A stretch of 64,000 nucleotides of DNA, from NCBI RefSeq assembly GCF_025698545.1, contig NC_068569.1, positions 2,852,001-2,916,000 of the forward strand, given 5' to 3'. Shown here one piece after another: positions 48,501 to 62,100 of the stretch (the stretch's first letter is position 1; each line of letters starts with the position of its first letter). A program made the position numbers and the translations under genes. The notes below the pieces were generated by a model. It ran no database searches and was not told the DNA's origin. It worked only from the letters and a program-made list of their open reading frames with translations. This DNA is from Gossypium raimondii. Its lineage: Eukaryota; Streptophyta; Magnoliopsida; Malvales; Malvaceae.

Positions 48501-49077
48501 TTGATCATGCAGAGCCTCTTCTATATTTTGCTTTAAGTTGTGGGCTACATTCTTCGCCGGCGGTAACTTCTCATTTCCCCTTCTAGTCGTTTGAGTGTCT
48601 ATTTGTTCCAAAAGGCATCAGAGTTGGCTAATATTTTTGAAATTTCAGTAATGACTAATTAGTATTAATGAATTTTCTATTTGATATGATTGGCTTCTAG
48701 TTTTACTGAGTTGTCCTTTTGTCCTCATTTCTTGTAATCAGGTGAGGATTTTCAGCCCTCAAAATGTGAATGAGTTGCTGAAAAGGTCAATGAAAGATTA
48801 CATTCAGGCAACTGTTGGTATAAGTAACAAAGGGAAAGTACTGGTGCCTAAATTGCTGCATTGTTTTGCCAAAGGAGTTATCGAAGACTCGCTTTTACCT
48901 GATTGGATTTGTCGATTCTTGACACCGCAGCAAGCTTCCATGGTTAAAGACTGCTTATCTCGTAATAAGTGGAAGCTTCTTGGTGCTAGGAGCTTCTGTG
49001 TTCTACCCTTTGATTCTAGGTTTCGATTTCTCTTCCTATTGGATGATGATGGGAACTCCCTTTCCTCTACATCATAA
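45549..49077 (+). CDS. DUF547 protein with N-terminal MIP1-type leucine zipper
   Basis: Eleven exons, 589 aa: 45549-45682, 45770-45863, 46012-46092, 46680-46796, 46869-47060, 47188-47630, 47724-47823, 47967-48026, 48132-48224, 48443-48562, 48742-49077. Residues about 80-200 are coiled-coil (VKKLQQQLQEETDLHLALAS; LELLDSIAVLEISVSKLEQE), matching the ternary-complex-factor MIP1 leucine zipper. DUF547 covers about 354-540 with its hallmark NEKLAFWINLYHALIMHACL and later YTVGGLSVSAAVIE. The protein ends FRFLFLLDDDGNSLSSTS. The biochemical function of DUF547 is not established; no enzyme motif is visible. Two junctions are less certain: the exon 1 donor (AAGTG / GTGGGTC, chosen by phase) and the exon 5 donor at 47060 (CCA / GTACTG), so residues near 190-206 may be wrong. 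Confidence 0.9.
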
Positions 49078-50144
49078 GACCAACTATGCTTCGTTTTTTA
49101 ACTACAAAAGTAGGCAGGCAATTCTTCAGCACAAGGGCTGTTTCCATGTTATCTACTGCCTTGTAAATTGATCTCATTGTATGGTAGTTATGCATGGGAA
49201 AAAATTCAAGCCAAGGTTCCTTTTTTTTTTTTCTGTATCAGACCTAAATTTTCTTCGGAATGCCCATTCAACCAATATAAACGTACTACGTAAAATAAGA
49301 ACAGAAAAACAAGAGCAAGAGACCAAAATATCAGATTCATCTCATAAATCATCACAGGTTATATACAATACAATCAAGATTTCCAAAATCGAAACAATAG
49401 TCAAATTAATCAGGTGATTGATTTGTCAGTTCAACTAGTTTAATTAAATAAATTATTAAACAATTCATAAAAATAAAAATATTAAAAATTTGATTCAACT
49501 CTCGATTCAATTGATTTTTTTATCTAGTTTAATTGGTCCAATGCCCTTCTCTAGTCTAGTATCCCAATTGATATTCTGCCCAACTGGTCCGATTGGCTGT
49601 CAAGTCTGGTCCAAAAAATCCTTGCATACAATGTAAGTTACGGATCTTTTTTCTCAATAAAAGCAAGTCTTGTTCATTAATATTTCGGAAATATTCCAAA
49701 AAAAATGCAGCAGAGAATGTCCAAAATAAAATCAGCGACCTTCAGTAACTAAAGTAGTTCTCCTTATAAGACTGAAAATTTAGAAACAGATATAGTTCTT
49801 TTATTTGCAACTCTGATATATTCATTTACAACACTGAAAAATTTGATACAGGAAATAGATATGTTTTGGACAGGGAAAAAAAAGTAATAAATGGATTATT
49901 TTTCTAATAGTTAGTAAAAGTAAAGTATTAAATGCGCAATATTTTCTTAAAATGATAATTAAATAATTTTTAAAACTGATACCTATAAGCACCCGGACCT
50001 TGCGAAGAAGATAAAATGTCAATTTTCAACCATCTATTTTCCTTGATAAACATTAATTCTTGCCTATGGTCCTAAGGAATGTGAAGCGACGCTGAAAACC
50101 ATTCCTTAAAAGTTTCTCAACAAAATAATTCGTTATTAAAACTC
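49078..50144. other. Convergent 3' spacer DUF547 / BIG5
   Basis: About 1.07 kb between stop codons. It holds both 3'UTRs. AT-rich; no gene or clear transposon ends. Confidence 0.6.
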
Positions 50145-53100
50145 TTACGGTAGGAGAGCTTTCAACTGCACCCTAAAAAGATCACCTAGTGCTCCACGAA
50201 TATCCATCTGAAGAAAAAGTAGTTTCAATTAATTATCAACCGATTTAAAGGAGATGTCAATATGTGGATTTTAGAAACATCAATGAACTTGTTTCACATC
50301 ATTTGTTAAACACTACTCAAAAAGAAAAACACAAAAATGGCCTACAGTAATATCTGCATTCTCGCAAAGTAGGGCACAACATGCTGATTTTTTTTTTACC
50401 AAATCTACACAAATGTTAAAAAAAAAAATCACCTCCAAATTTAGTTAATATTGCTCTAATAATATAAATTGAAGACTCATAGCAGAGAAATACATTAATC
50501 AGTTACACCAAGTCTAAAATATTGTTTTTAGCAAGTGATAATGCCACAGCATCATAGTACTCCTTTCAGTATGAAAGGTTGGCAGCTTAAGCGTTTTATT
50601 ACTTTTAAGAGCCATAATTGAAGTAAATAAAATGACTAAAATCGTATGAAAATCCAAGTTGCTCCCTATGTTGTTCTTTGTTGTTAGTATTAAGCTACAA
50701 ATGAGAGTATTATGCAAAGTATAAATTATTGCTAGACTTGGATTGGGAGAAGTTGAATCATTGTGGCTCTGTTTACTGTCAATAGGTTTTATGTCAGATA
50801 ATTTTAAGAGGAGAGTACGTCGGGACGAAACTAAATGCAGAGTAGTGGTGATTAAGTCATAAAACAGTAAATATTAACCAGAAACAAAATGCCTCAAAAC
50901 CAAATACAGTTCATGCATTGCATACAATCTTGTACTGGAAATCTATTAGGACTTGGGAGATCTAAGATACAGGCAAAGAGAAATAAAGATTACCTGGTCA
51001 CAGCAAATAAGTTTTGTAAGCAATGGATAGAACACCCCGAGGTGATTCCTGAAAATCTTATTGTTCATGAAACACATGCCTTTAAGTACCTGCAAGAGCA
51101 AAACGGCAGAGATTCTCTATAATCACTGAGAATAATAGAAGTCGGAAGTGCAAAGAATCAAGTTAACAACTTAACATTCATATCCACTCCAAGAATGAGG
51201 TGATCTTAAGGCGAACTATCTGATCAATAAAAGCAACTAAGAGATAATTTGACCAATGAAAGAATGGGAACGAGGAAGAAGTTCACTTCAATGCTAATAG
51301 TTCAACAGGTTTCCAACAGAGACAGCAAGAATAAAAAAATGGTCAGGCCCGATAGGGAAGTAGGGAAGGAAAAAGTAAAAAAAACAACCAATCCGCACAG
51401 CTATTCTCAGTCAACATCAATGTCTGCATATATGCTGCAATTATAAGCATGATCCAGCCATTCATGAATCTGCACTAATATAAGTTTGGCAAAGGCTATA
51501 TTGTATTACTGTTTCATAGACAAGGCATAGTTCTACCATGATATCTAACTAATGACTAATAAGCAACTAGATGTTATTGCATTAAAAAAATGGTCTAAAC
51601 CTTATCATGTTTTAATATTTTTTCAAAGAGAAAGTGTGAAAATGAACTTTGTACCTTAACGATAACTGGAGACCGCAACTCCAGAACTCGATGAATATCC
51701 ATGGAACTTGTTTCCCCTATTGTAGATTGGAGGTCAGATGTGTCCCTGAGTACCTGTGCACAGAAAGAGACCAGCTTCTCTTCTGCTATTCCTTCCAATT
51801 TTGTTTCTTCATAAGAATGTTCAGCCAATTCCGAACCGTTGTTGTCTGAAGATACATCAGTATCTTGAGAACTTTTAGGTTCTAGAAGTTGCCCATTATT
51901 GTCATTAAATCCAGAAGTTGTTTTGTGCAAGACATCCAGATAAATGCAAGTTCCTGCCAGTTCCTGGCGAAGAAGATTTAGAGGGGGCCTGACAAGATAC
52001 GAAGGTATTAGAAGCAAGGTTCCCCCCAGAAGCAACAAGGAGATGATAAACACTAAAATCAGGAAAACAGATTTTTCTTACCTTTCTGCAGGAATGTGTT
52101 GCATACGTGTTCTGAAGTTAGAGTATGAATTATATGATGCAGCAAATTCTACCAAGGATAACAAAATGTCCATTATGGCAATTTTCTGAGGTTCTTTCAA
52201 ATTCTCCCAATACTTTTTCTGCCAATTAAGACATATTTTAATTGGTAAAAGATTACATAAATTATAACACATGACACAAAGTCCAAAGATGCAAACCTGA
52301 ATGCCATCAATAGCACCAAGAAGTATTAATTGAGTGATGCACTTGCCCCTAACAGTAGTCATCAGTGGACTTTCCTCCTCATCTTTGGCTTCAGGTTCAA
52401 CAGCCTCAGGAAGCTAGAAAATCATTAGATGAAATAAAAGAATGGTAAGTAAAAATGAACAAGGGAGAAGGCAAATAGCGTCAATAACACGTTACATACA
52501 TATATGAAGGTGTGGCATACCCTCTCTACCAGTTTGTCATTTGATCCTTAAATAAAAACATTTGCAGGTTTGAAATAATAAAAACAGCTTCTTGTAACCA
52601 ATAATTTTATAAACATAAAACAAACTGACCGCAATAAATAATTTTCCTTTCTTTTAATATAATGGGTGAAATAACTAATTAAGCAAGCATTTAATGGCTT
52701 ATGTGCACCTACACCCCAATAAAATAATATTTGAAAGTGGTGGAGAGTGGAGACTGATAATCAAGAACTTCTAAAGTGTCTTCTATAAGGTGAAAAAATT
52801 GAAGTGCATAAGTAGAACACCTCTTGTAATTGATCTACCAGAGATATGGGATAAGACTACTTAACACTAACCACAAAACAGCACAACCAAAGATGAATTG
52901 CTTACCTTTGGTGGTGAAGAAGGAGCTGGAATATCTGATGTGCCACTCTTTGCTTTTGCGGAACGACTTCTAAGAAATATGTTATCCATCATATTCCCCA
53001 TAATTCTTTGACCTATTGTCTGGCTTCGATGGAGGCTTGCAGCTTCAGCAGACTTCTGAGCTTTATCTGATGGTGAGGGAACACCTACATGACAATGATG

Positions 53101-56100
53101 TATGGATTTGTAAGGTTTGCTAATGGACAAATTTGAAATGTCAGGATTGGGCTGTTTCATGGATAGCATAAGTGTCCATTCACTCATAGTATGAAGGAAA
53201 ACTGGACATCAGAATAACATAGAGGAGAACTGAGCTTAAATAAAAAATTTGGCAGATTTCTACAAACTGATTTCGAATATAATTGGTATTGACTAATGAC
53301 AAATACAGCTTCCTAGTTGTATAAAGTTTAAGCAATAACAAGGGGAAAATTCTAACAGCTAACCTTCAGATTGTAACCCAGATTCTTGATGGTGATCTTG
53401 TGAAAGTGATGCATTAGTATCCCTTGTGCTGCTATTATTACCTGAACTCAGTGATGCAAGTGGTGAAATCTTCCCGTTATCAGTAGAATCAAACTGCCGG
53501 ACTTCACCACTTGTATAAACCTTTAAATCCCCTAGTGCAATTGAAGGGTTCATGGGATTCTCTAGACCCAACTCATTGAGTAGCTCAAGCGGTTGTGTTG
53601 TGTATGATGCATCTCTGGTGATAGAAAAAAGTAAACAGAATACATGAGTAAAAAATTCAAATTCAAATTTTCAATGACTTATGAACTAAGTTCAAGCCTG
53701 AAGACATACAGACCTTATGCTCTTCAACAACAAATCCCAGTCACTCTCACTGAACTGGTTTCCACCAACCTCTATGAGATGCACCAACGCACTAAGAGAA
53801 ATTGAAACCACCATTTGGTCTGTCTGTTTAGCACAGTCCAACAGCAAACTCAAGAGTGGTGGCAGCATAAAGCACACCTCCTATAGAAGAAAAAGAGTTC
53901 AGGCTAACAATAATTTTCAGGGAAGTTCCAAAGTCAAAACACAAGATTATATGTACCATTAGATCATATTGTTTCCTGTTACAACCTAAACCCCACCCAC
54001 CCCCTCCATTTTTAAGTCACGCGAATAATACATTTAAGAGGACTATTAAAACTTGCCCACCTTGTAAAAAGTGTTGAAAAGGTTGCACAGCAACTGAAGT
54101 GAGTGAATGCTACTTTCACGAAGCCACTCATCTCCGGCAGAAAATAAGCTTTCCTCCCCAGCATGTCTCACATGATCAAATATGGGAAACAAGACACGAT
54201 GGAAAATGCTTTCCCAAAATGGAGTTGAGAACTTCCTACCTCTTTCATTCACCAAATCAAACAAAACTTCAAGCGCACAACTCCTAACCTCCGGTCTCAA
54301 ATCTGATGTTAGATCAGATAAACCAGCCAGCATTGGGAACCAATAATACTCAGCATCAACATTAGTCGGTTTCAGAGCTCCACCAGGTATACGTCCCTGT
54401 AATTGAAAGGTATATTGAATCATGTAAGCAAGATGTCCATTACAAAGAAATTAAGCAGACTTTCAAACACTGCTTGAAATAATCACTGAGAGCAAACAGT
54501 TAACCTGGACCTCTTTTTTCTCTGAGAAGGAAAAAGAGTTCATATAAACCTTCACAATGCCAAGCAAAAACTAAAGCATACTTATAATAAGAAAGACATC
54601 TGTTAAGGAATGTGTAGATATGTAATCGTAGGTTACTTGATTACTAGGGATTTGATTCGATTTTGATTTTGTTCTCCTTTATTTTCTTTCCTTATAAAGT
54701 AGGTTCCAACCTGTATATATGTATTATTTGATGGTGTGCAATATATAGAATTTCATTCTCTCTCTCCTTGTGTTTTGTTATTTCACTTTTACTATTTCGT
54801 TCATGGTATCAAAGTCTCTTGGCTCGATTCAGAGGGTTTGTGTTTTGTTGTTTTGAATGCAAACAGTTTGGGTTTTTGTGGGTCACTTTTTAAAAATGAT
54901 TATTTGGGTTCACCGCCATCTTCACAGGCAGTCTGCAAAGTTTGGCGACCAAAAACCCCACGCGTGAAGCTCATGCGCCACCAGAAGGCCAACAACCTAT
55001 CTTCACACACCGGCGCATGGGGCAGTGTCAGGCCACCAACTTCCGTCCCTGACATCTAGTCCTTGGGGCAACCATAGCTCAGGGGTACTTGATTGGTAAA
55101 GGTTTGTGAGTCGTTTATTGATTTTTTGAGTCTTTGCACTGTTTTGATACTGTTTAAGCTTGGTTACTGTTTCAAGGCTCTTTTTGTTGCTGTTTGGCGT
55201 AGTTTGGGCTGTTCAACTTGGTGTGATTTCAATTTCCTTGTTTTTTTGAGAAGTACAATGGAGGAGACAAAAGTTATGATGAGCGAGATGATTCTTGTAA
55301 TTCTTGTAATGTCCAAAATTACGGAACATAAGGTCAATGGAACCAATTATTTTGATTGGAGTAAGATGGTCTAGATCTATTTGAGAAGCATGTCACATGG
55401 ATCACTTGACCGATGATCCACCCACTAGTGAGAAAAGGCAAGCATGGCTAAGAGACGATGCCAGATTGCTTTCGCAGATTCACAACTCTATTGGCAGTTA
55501 GGTAATTGATTTAATCAATCCTGTGAGTTAGTTAAAGAGTTAATGGAGTATTTGAATTTTTTGTATTCTGGGAAAGGCAATATCTCTCGTATGTATGAAG
55601 TATGCCAGGCGTTCTATCGTCCAGAGAAGCAGGATAGATCCCTCACAGCATACTTCATGGATTTTAAGAGAGTGTATGAAGAACTCAATGTGTTGTTGTT
55701 CAAATGTTAAAGTGCAACAGTCTCAGCAGGAACAAATGGCAGTCATGAGTTTTCTTTCTGGTCTTCCTCTGGAATTTGAGGCTGTCAAATACCAGATTCT
55801 TTTGAGTTCTGAAATTTCATGTCTACATGATGCCTTCACAAGAATACTGCGAACTGAAAACTCATGTTCTACTTAGACTCGTAGTTATGCATTGGTGAGT
55901 CATAGAATAAGATACAGGGATCAACTACTCGTGACAAAAGTGGTGATAATCACGAAACAAGGGGAGTGCTGTGTTATTATTGTCATGAGCCTGACCACAC
56001 TAAGCGGTATTGCCAAAAGCTTCAGAATAAAGCTAGGAGAGCAGTCAACACATGTTACAGCAACGAGTACTGAGACCATTTCATCTTCTCAAAAATCCGC

Positions 56101-59100
56101 TCCTATCACTGCTATTGCCGAGTCAGGTAACTCCACTAAGTGCCTCCTTTCCTCATCCTCCAACTGGGTCATTGACTATGGTGCTACAGATCATATGACA
56201 GGTAATCCAAATCTCTTTTCAACCTTTAAGCCCTATACACATACACCTAAAGTTATTTTAGTGGATCCATCCACTTCTTGTGTTCTTGGATCTGGCACCG
56301 TTATCCTACATTGTCTAAATCCCTAGTAATCAACTAACCTACAGTTACATATCTACACATTCCTTAACAACAACAAATGGAGTTTTCTTGGTTGAAAGGC
56401 TGATGACTATGACCAGTTTTAAATCATAAAGAGAATAGTTCAATTAAATGGCCCTAATTGTTTTCCAAATTTACAAGTATGTTGAAGACTAGAAAGGCTT
56501 TGAAGCAATGGCATTGACCACTTGGATATAGAAGACTAGAATCTGCGGCAGTTCATTTGTTCAGATGCTGTTCCACTTTTGGGGGTTGGAGGCGGCTGGC
56601 TGTTCTCTTTGATTTTAGGCCAGATTCAGGGATTTTCCTACAGCTGTGAGGAGCAGATGACATTTTGAGTTCTTAAAGCTAATATTTTCTACTGTTTTAG
56701 AAAAAAAAATTCTCTGTAAAGCATTCAAATATGTTCTGAAGCAGAATATGTTCTTTCGGCATATTAATTATTAAGCCAGGAAACTACTATTGCTGTTACT
56801 TATTGCTCAAAGCGTAGGTCTTATAGTAGGATCTATTTGCATCACCTGGGAGACTCACCAACCCGCTAAGCTAATCGAAAATTTAGGATAAGAGTCTTCA
56901 AATAACATGGTTAAATCTAAAGGAATTCCTTTGACCGCATCAAAACTATATATGTAACAACCCAAACATGATTTTCTCTTTGGCTCAACCCTAGATTGGA
57001 TATCTTCACTTTTATTCTATACTGAAATTAGTGAAAGCAAACTAACACATTTCAATGCAATGTAAGAATAAAAGCAAGCAATGCAAGATGTAAATATATT
57101 TTAGAATAACAAACAGAGGCTCAACCCAGACCTGAACCCAATTACTTTCTGCAAGATTTGCCTAAATATGGCAAGAGTTGACCAAATGACAAAAACCTGA
57201 GCAACCATACCAACCGAATTAACTAAAATGTTACAACCCAAAGCCAAAACAGCCCAAAGCTGACTTGTCTGACTCCGGCCAATTGCCGCCGTTATGAAAC
57301 AAACTTGCTTTAATAATAGTAAGGATATAAATGCAGATCAATTGAAGATGTTGGCCAATGCATTAGTAAAGAAAAAAGTATCTTCTAGAAGAGGGCAAAT
57401 AAAATGATGAAAGCTATATTTTTTTAAGAGAGAAAGGAGAGAACAAAGCGCTCAATTAAAAAATCAGGCTGAAGGACAGAAAATGAACCTCTGCAAGACG
57501 ATTTTCACATATACGGAGAAGGGCAACAGCCTTCAAACTAATGTGGTGGGAAGTTTTATTGTTGGCAAACCTAATAAGACAGTTGATGCAGTCCATAAAA
57601 CAATCTCCAACAACTTGATCAAATCGTTCCAGTAAAACTGCAAGGAACATGATGCTAGATTAATTGGAAAAGAAAAAAAAAAGAAGAGAAACATAATTTT
57701 GGTGGAAGAATAATGGGAATTTCTTACTCTGTTCCACATTCTCAAATGCCTTTTCAATAATTGATTCCAAATCATCATCCGCAGCAGCAGTGAAAATCAT
57801 AAAAACACTTTGCCATCCAGACTTTATGCCTGCAACCTTTGATTTAATCAGCTGCGATAACATCAATTATCATTCAAGGTGTCACACACGTGTCCAATGG
57901 AATAAGGAAAAACTGACCGCTATAAGTTTATGACTGAAAATGTATTAACTTCAAAATATACATAGATAAAAGAGCAGCAAGCGAGAGGGCTAGATGTTTA
58001 GGAAATCTGAGCAAGCACACACACATACTTGAACAATGCAGTCCACAATAAGGCTTCTTATGGTTTCACTTCGACTATTCCGCATGAGAACAACAAAAGG
58101 TTTAAGGATATCATTTTGGAAAGTAAAACTGGTCAATTCAGCGTGCTCCAAATACTTCATACCAAGCTGCCTCAAAGAATCTATTGCATACACAGCAACC
58201 TTCTCATCAGCATGGCTGCCAGCAGAGATAAAATGATTTGCGAGTACGGTCCATATTCTAGCCCAGACCTGGTAGACATTTTGTTAGATAATATTATGAA
58301 AATATTCTAGCATAACCTCAGGAATTTTATTACATAAATATTCTAACATAACCTTAGGGATTTTTATGTTGATTTTATTTGATTTCTTTCCTTATTTCAA
58401 CCTATGTCACTTGTATAAATTAGCTTGCCTTTGAGATGTAAACACAAGAAAATTCATTTTGTAAATCTTCAACTATCTCCTATTTTTGTAATACATATTA
58501 TTAAAACTTTTAAAATGTAAACCAGTCCAAACTTTGGCAGGAAAAGACAAATGATTTTCAATCTATAAATCAATTCACGAACTACAGTTAGATTCCACTA
58601 AATCAAAAAACAGCTGATGAGTGATCAAATTACAAATCTCAAATTAATTCTTTCTTAAAAATGCTTTTGCTGGTGAAAATAAAAGATAAATTAATATAAA
58701 AGGCTCTATTCTTGTAAACTAGTGTAACTTTACATGTAATGTTGATTCATTGACAAAACTTAAATTTCTTTCAGAATATTCTCAACATTTTATCAAGTGG
58801 CATCAGACAAGTACATCATGCAATTCTGAACCATTTTCCTAAAAAACCAAAACTATCAAGAAAGGAATGAGAAGCAATTTGAACTGAGAGTTACTTGAAA
58901 TTCAAAAATGGTCAGAGCATGCTCTTAAACAGTTTTACATGCTTCTCCTTTACATTCCATATGCCATTTGAAGTGATGCAGATCCTAATCCACATATTAA
59001 GGTTCAAAGTATGACTAGCCACTAAATCTTGATAATAATTATAAACATAAACAAGAGGGTATTGTGGAGCTCAGTCAGTTTAAGGAAAGTACCATACGTA

Positions 59101-62100
59101 TACGAGCAATATTGTAGTAACTGATCTCAACAGCCCTTTGCAAGCTGAAAATGCGAGCTGGACTTTGTTTTAGTTCTTCTGCAGATACACCACATAGAGC
59201 AGTGAAGAACTCCACAATAGAATTGCTAGGCAACTTTTCACTATTCACAAAAACCTGTTCAGCTGGTTTCCCAGCCTGTTCTTTCAGTGCCTGCAAAACA
59301 GCTTCCTTGGAGATCTGATTTAATCCATGCATGACAGTTGCAGCAACAGCAGGAGTTGTCGTAATATGTTCAAGCCGAGAAACACACTCAAGAACAGCAT
59401 TCCATGTGTCTTGAAGACAGTCTGGCTCTACGTCACATAAATCAAATAAAGTCCGCAATGCTTCCACATTTTTAATACGCATTTCCTTTGGGGAATGCAA
59501 GAAAGTAAACCTAACATCCAAAATATACAGAAAGAATTACAGCTAAGTCATTCCCCTATGGTTAAGAGAATTATAATTATTGAGACATGGACTGCCCAGT
59601 TAAACAAATGCAATAATAATTGATGCAAGGGCTTTATGATGTAATTAGCTGTACTTCTTTAGAAAATAGAGAAACCGGACAAGGTAAGAAGAACAGAACA
59701 ATTACAATGACAAAGCACAACAAAGCAATGGTTACAAACGGAGGTGGGGTAATGGAACTAGGTAAATAACAGCAGCAAAAGGAGCTTTTTAAGAACAAGA
59801 CAGCTGTACCTGATCAGAGATGTTACAAAGGCAAAGCGCATAGTATCCATTCCAAGGGCATAAGTGAGATGTATCCCAGCACTAAATCCTTCCATAGAAA
59901 GAACAACCATTGGCTTGTCTTCACTTTGCTCCATTGTAACAGAGAAGGTGGCCAACAATGACCATCCTACAGCTTCAACCATTGGTCTTACAAGTTCAAT
60001 CTCTTGTGCAGTATAAAAAATTCCTCTTTTTGCTCGGTTCTGGATAATAGCCTGTGTCTGCTTAATTATTGCTTCACTTTGGGGCTTAGCATCACTTGAA
60101 GACTTCGTTTTAGGGAGAGACAGTTTAAGGATACTAACAAGGTGGCCTCTTTCTTCACCCTCTGGCTTTTGCTTGCTATCTTTCCCAGTGCCAGCAGCTT
60201 CATCTCTCATTTTTATCTCCTCTTTAACAATAGAATCATATATCTCCTCCAGAAGTTTGATAGGGGCATGCTCTTCAGGGTTATATGTGTTATTCATACA
60301 TATAAAATCTGACTTTGACATTTTAGGCCAGACCATTGGGTCATGAGCATCAGTATTCAGCATTATAACTGCATATGCAAGAACATATGCAATATCTGCA
60401 TTCTTGAAAAGACCTGGATTATCAGCACAATACCTGTCAAAAACAAAATGAGACAACTAATCATCATAAGTGGACAGTAAGAATTGTACTAGAAGAACAT
60501 TCACCATAGAACATAGTAAAATGGTTCATACAAGAGTAAAGATCATATGCAGAAAGCATTAGACTCTTATTTACATTGGCTGCACAGCCTTGTTGTGGAA
60601 GAATCTCTATAGAATTTAAAGAACAGGTTCAGCATGATGTAGCAGAGATTTTGGGATTTGATGATGACAGTTATACCACTTTCAATCTTAGATAATCAAA
60701 CAAACGAAAAATGGAAATCTGAAGGATGCTTAAGATATGAGAACATTGTTATAAAGACAACAGAATTTGTTCATCTAATGAGGATTTCCATTCAAAAAAG
60801 AAAAAAAATTATCAACACTTTTTGGCTTAAAACCTAGCTATAATGGCTGGCAAGAATCCCCTAAACTAAAGCATGTTTAAATCTGTCTCCGTAATTAAAT
60901 TAAGCGTTTGTTTTTATGTTTTAGGCACAAAAGTTATAGAAACCCCCATACCTTTCAGCGAACTTTTCCATGATTCGATCTATCTTTTGAGCCTCCCCAG
61001 GAAGATAAAATCCTTTGAGAAATTCACGTATTGCAGTATCAAACTTCATTCCTGAAAATGTTACTGAATCTACATAAGCATGCATGACAGCAAGGGGAAA
61101 CTCCTCCTGTTGACCCAGATAATCACCAATCATTGCCTGCAACAATGCTAAGAATTAGACCACTTCCCAGGAATTGAGCAAAATTTGCCTCAGATAAGAG
61201 CTCTACCTTGTCCAGATTGAGAGTATTTCTCAGAAATTGGGCAACTGAGGCAGGAGTATTTTCCACCAATTTATTTGATATCAGATTCTCAATACCCTTC
61301 ACCGGTTGCCTGTTAAACTACAATATAATTAAAACTATGTTTTAGTGCCTAATTACAGTAAAAGAAACTTGATTCCCACTATCATATCTCACTGCAGAAA
61401 ACTTCCAGTCTAAAATAATGAATTGTTAGTATAAAACCTGACCAACTACCTCGGAGATGGCGGCTGCCATGGTAGATTCATGACCTTTTGTCTCAACAGA
61501 TTCTCGTGCCAAATCTTCTTCAGGAGCCCGGTCACCTCTTCTATTCCTTTCTGGTTGTCTTTTAGATTTCTCCCAATCAATCAGTGATTTTAGTATGTTG
61601 ACAAGGCACTAAAGAGTTTAAAGAAGTAAAGCTTTATCAAACAACTACAATGGACATGGAAGCATACAAATATAAACCAAAGATGGTTCTAATAATTGAA
61701 AATCAGATTTTATAGAGTTGTCAGATAGATAAACCTACCTGGAGTGAGGAACTCTTAATAGATGTTGTCTGGTTGGCAGCAACAGGGTTTGAGTCGGCAT
61801 TTTGAGGCACTTGAGCTATTTTAGACAGAGCTGTCACCTAAAAGGCCAGAAGACAAATGGTATGCTTAACTAAAAAAACCTAGATTAAATATATAAATAA
61901 ATGTTGGGTTAACAAAGTTCATACCATGCGTTGAAATAAGCTAGGTGCCTCATGATCACAATCATAATTCACATAAACATCAACAAGCATCTGGGGATCT
62001 TTGCAAATTTTCTCAAGCATTCTAGAAAAATAAAATTAAAAAGGTTAGATAGTATAAAGCAAATAGCAATTTGACATGGTGATGACAACGTGTTGAACAG

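Larger units (their letters stand above)
54601..56369 (+). mobile_element. Truncated copia-type fragment inside a BIG5 intron
   Basis: It lies in the 3.1-kb intron 54397-57488, antisense to BIG5. A short LTR-like segment at 54601-54803 (TG...CA) is followed by TGGTATCAAAG, a tRNA-Met-type primer site. Gag-like text occurs at about 55258-55876, a CCHC zinc knuckle at about 55965-56010, and a protease motif related to DSGATDHM at about 56170-56200. All frames are broken by stops, and integrase and reverse transcriptase are absent. The right end (about 56318-56369) is an inverted copy of the first ~52 bases of the LTR. Confidence 0.85.

Noticed and set aside
54736-55374. Apparent small genes in the BIG5 intron
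   Set aside because: They read through the LTR and leader of the truncated copia fragment.
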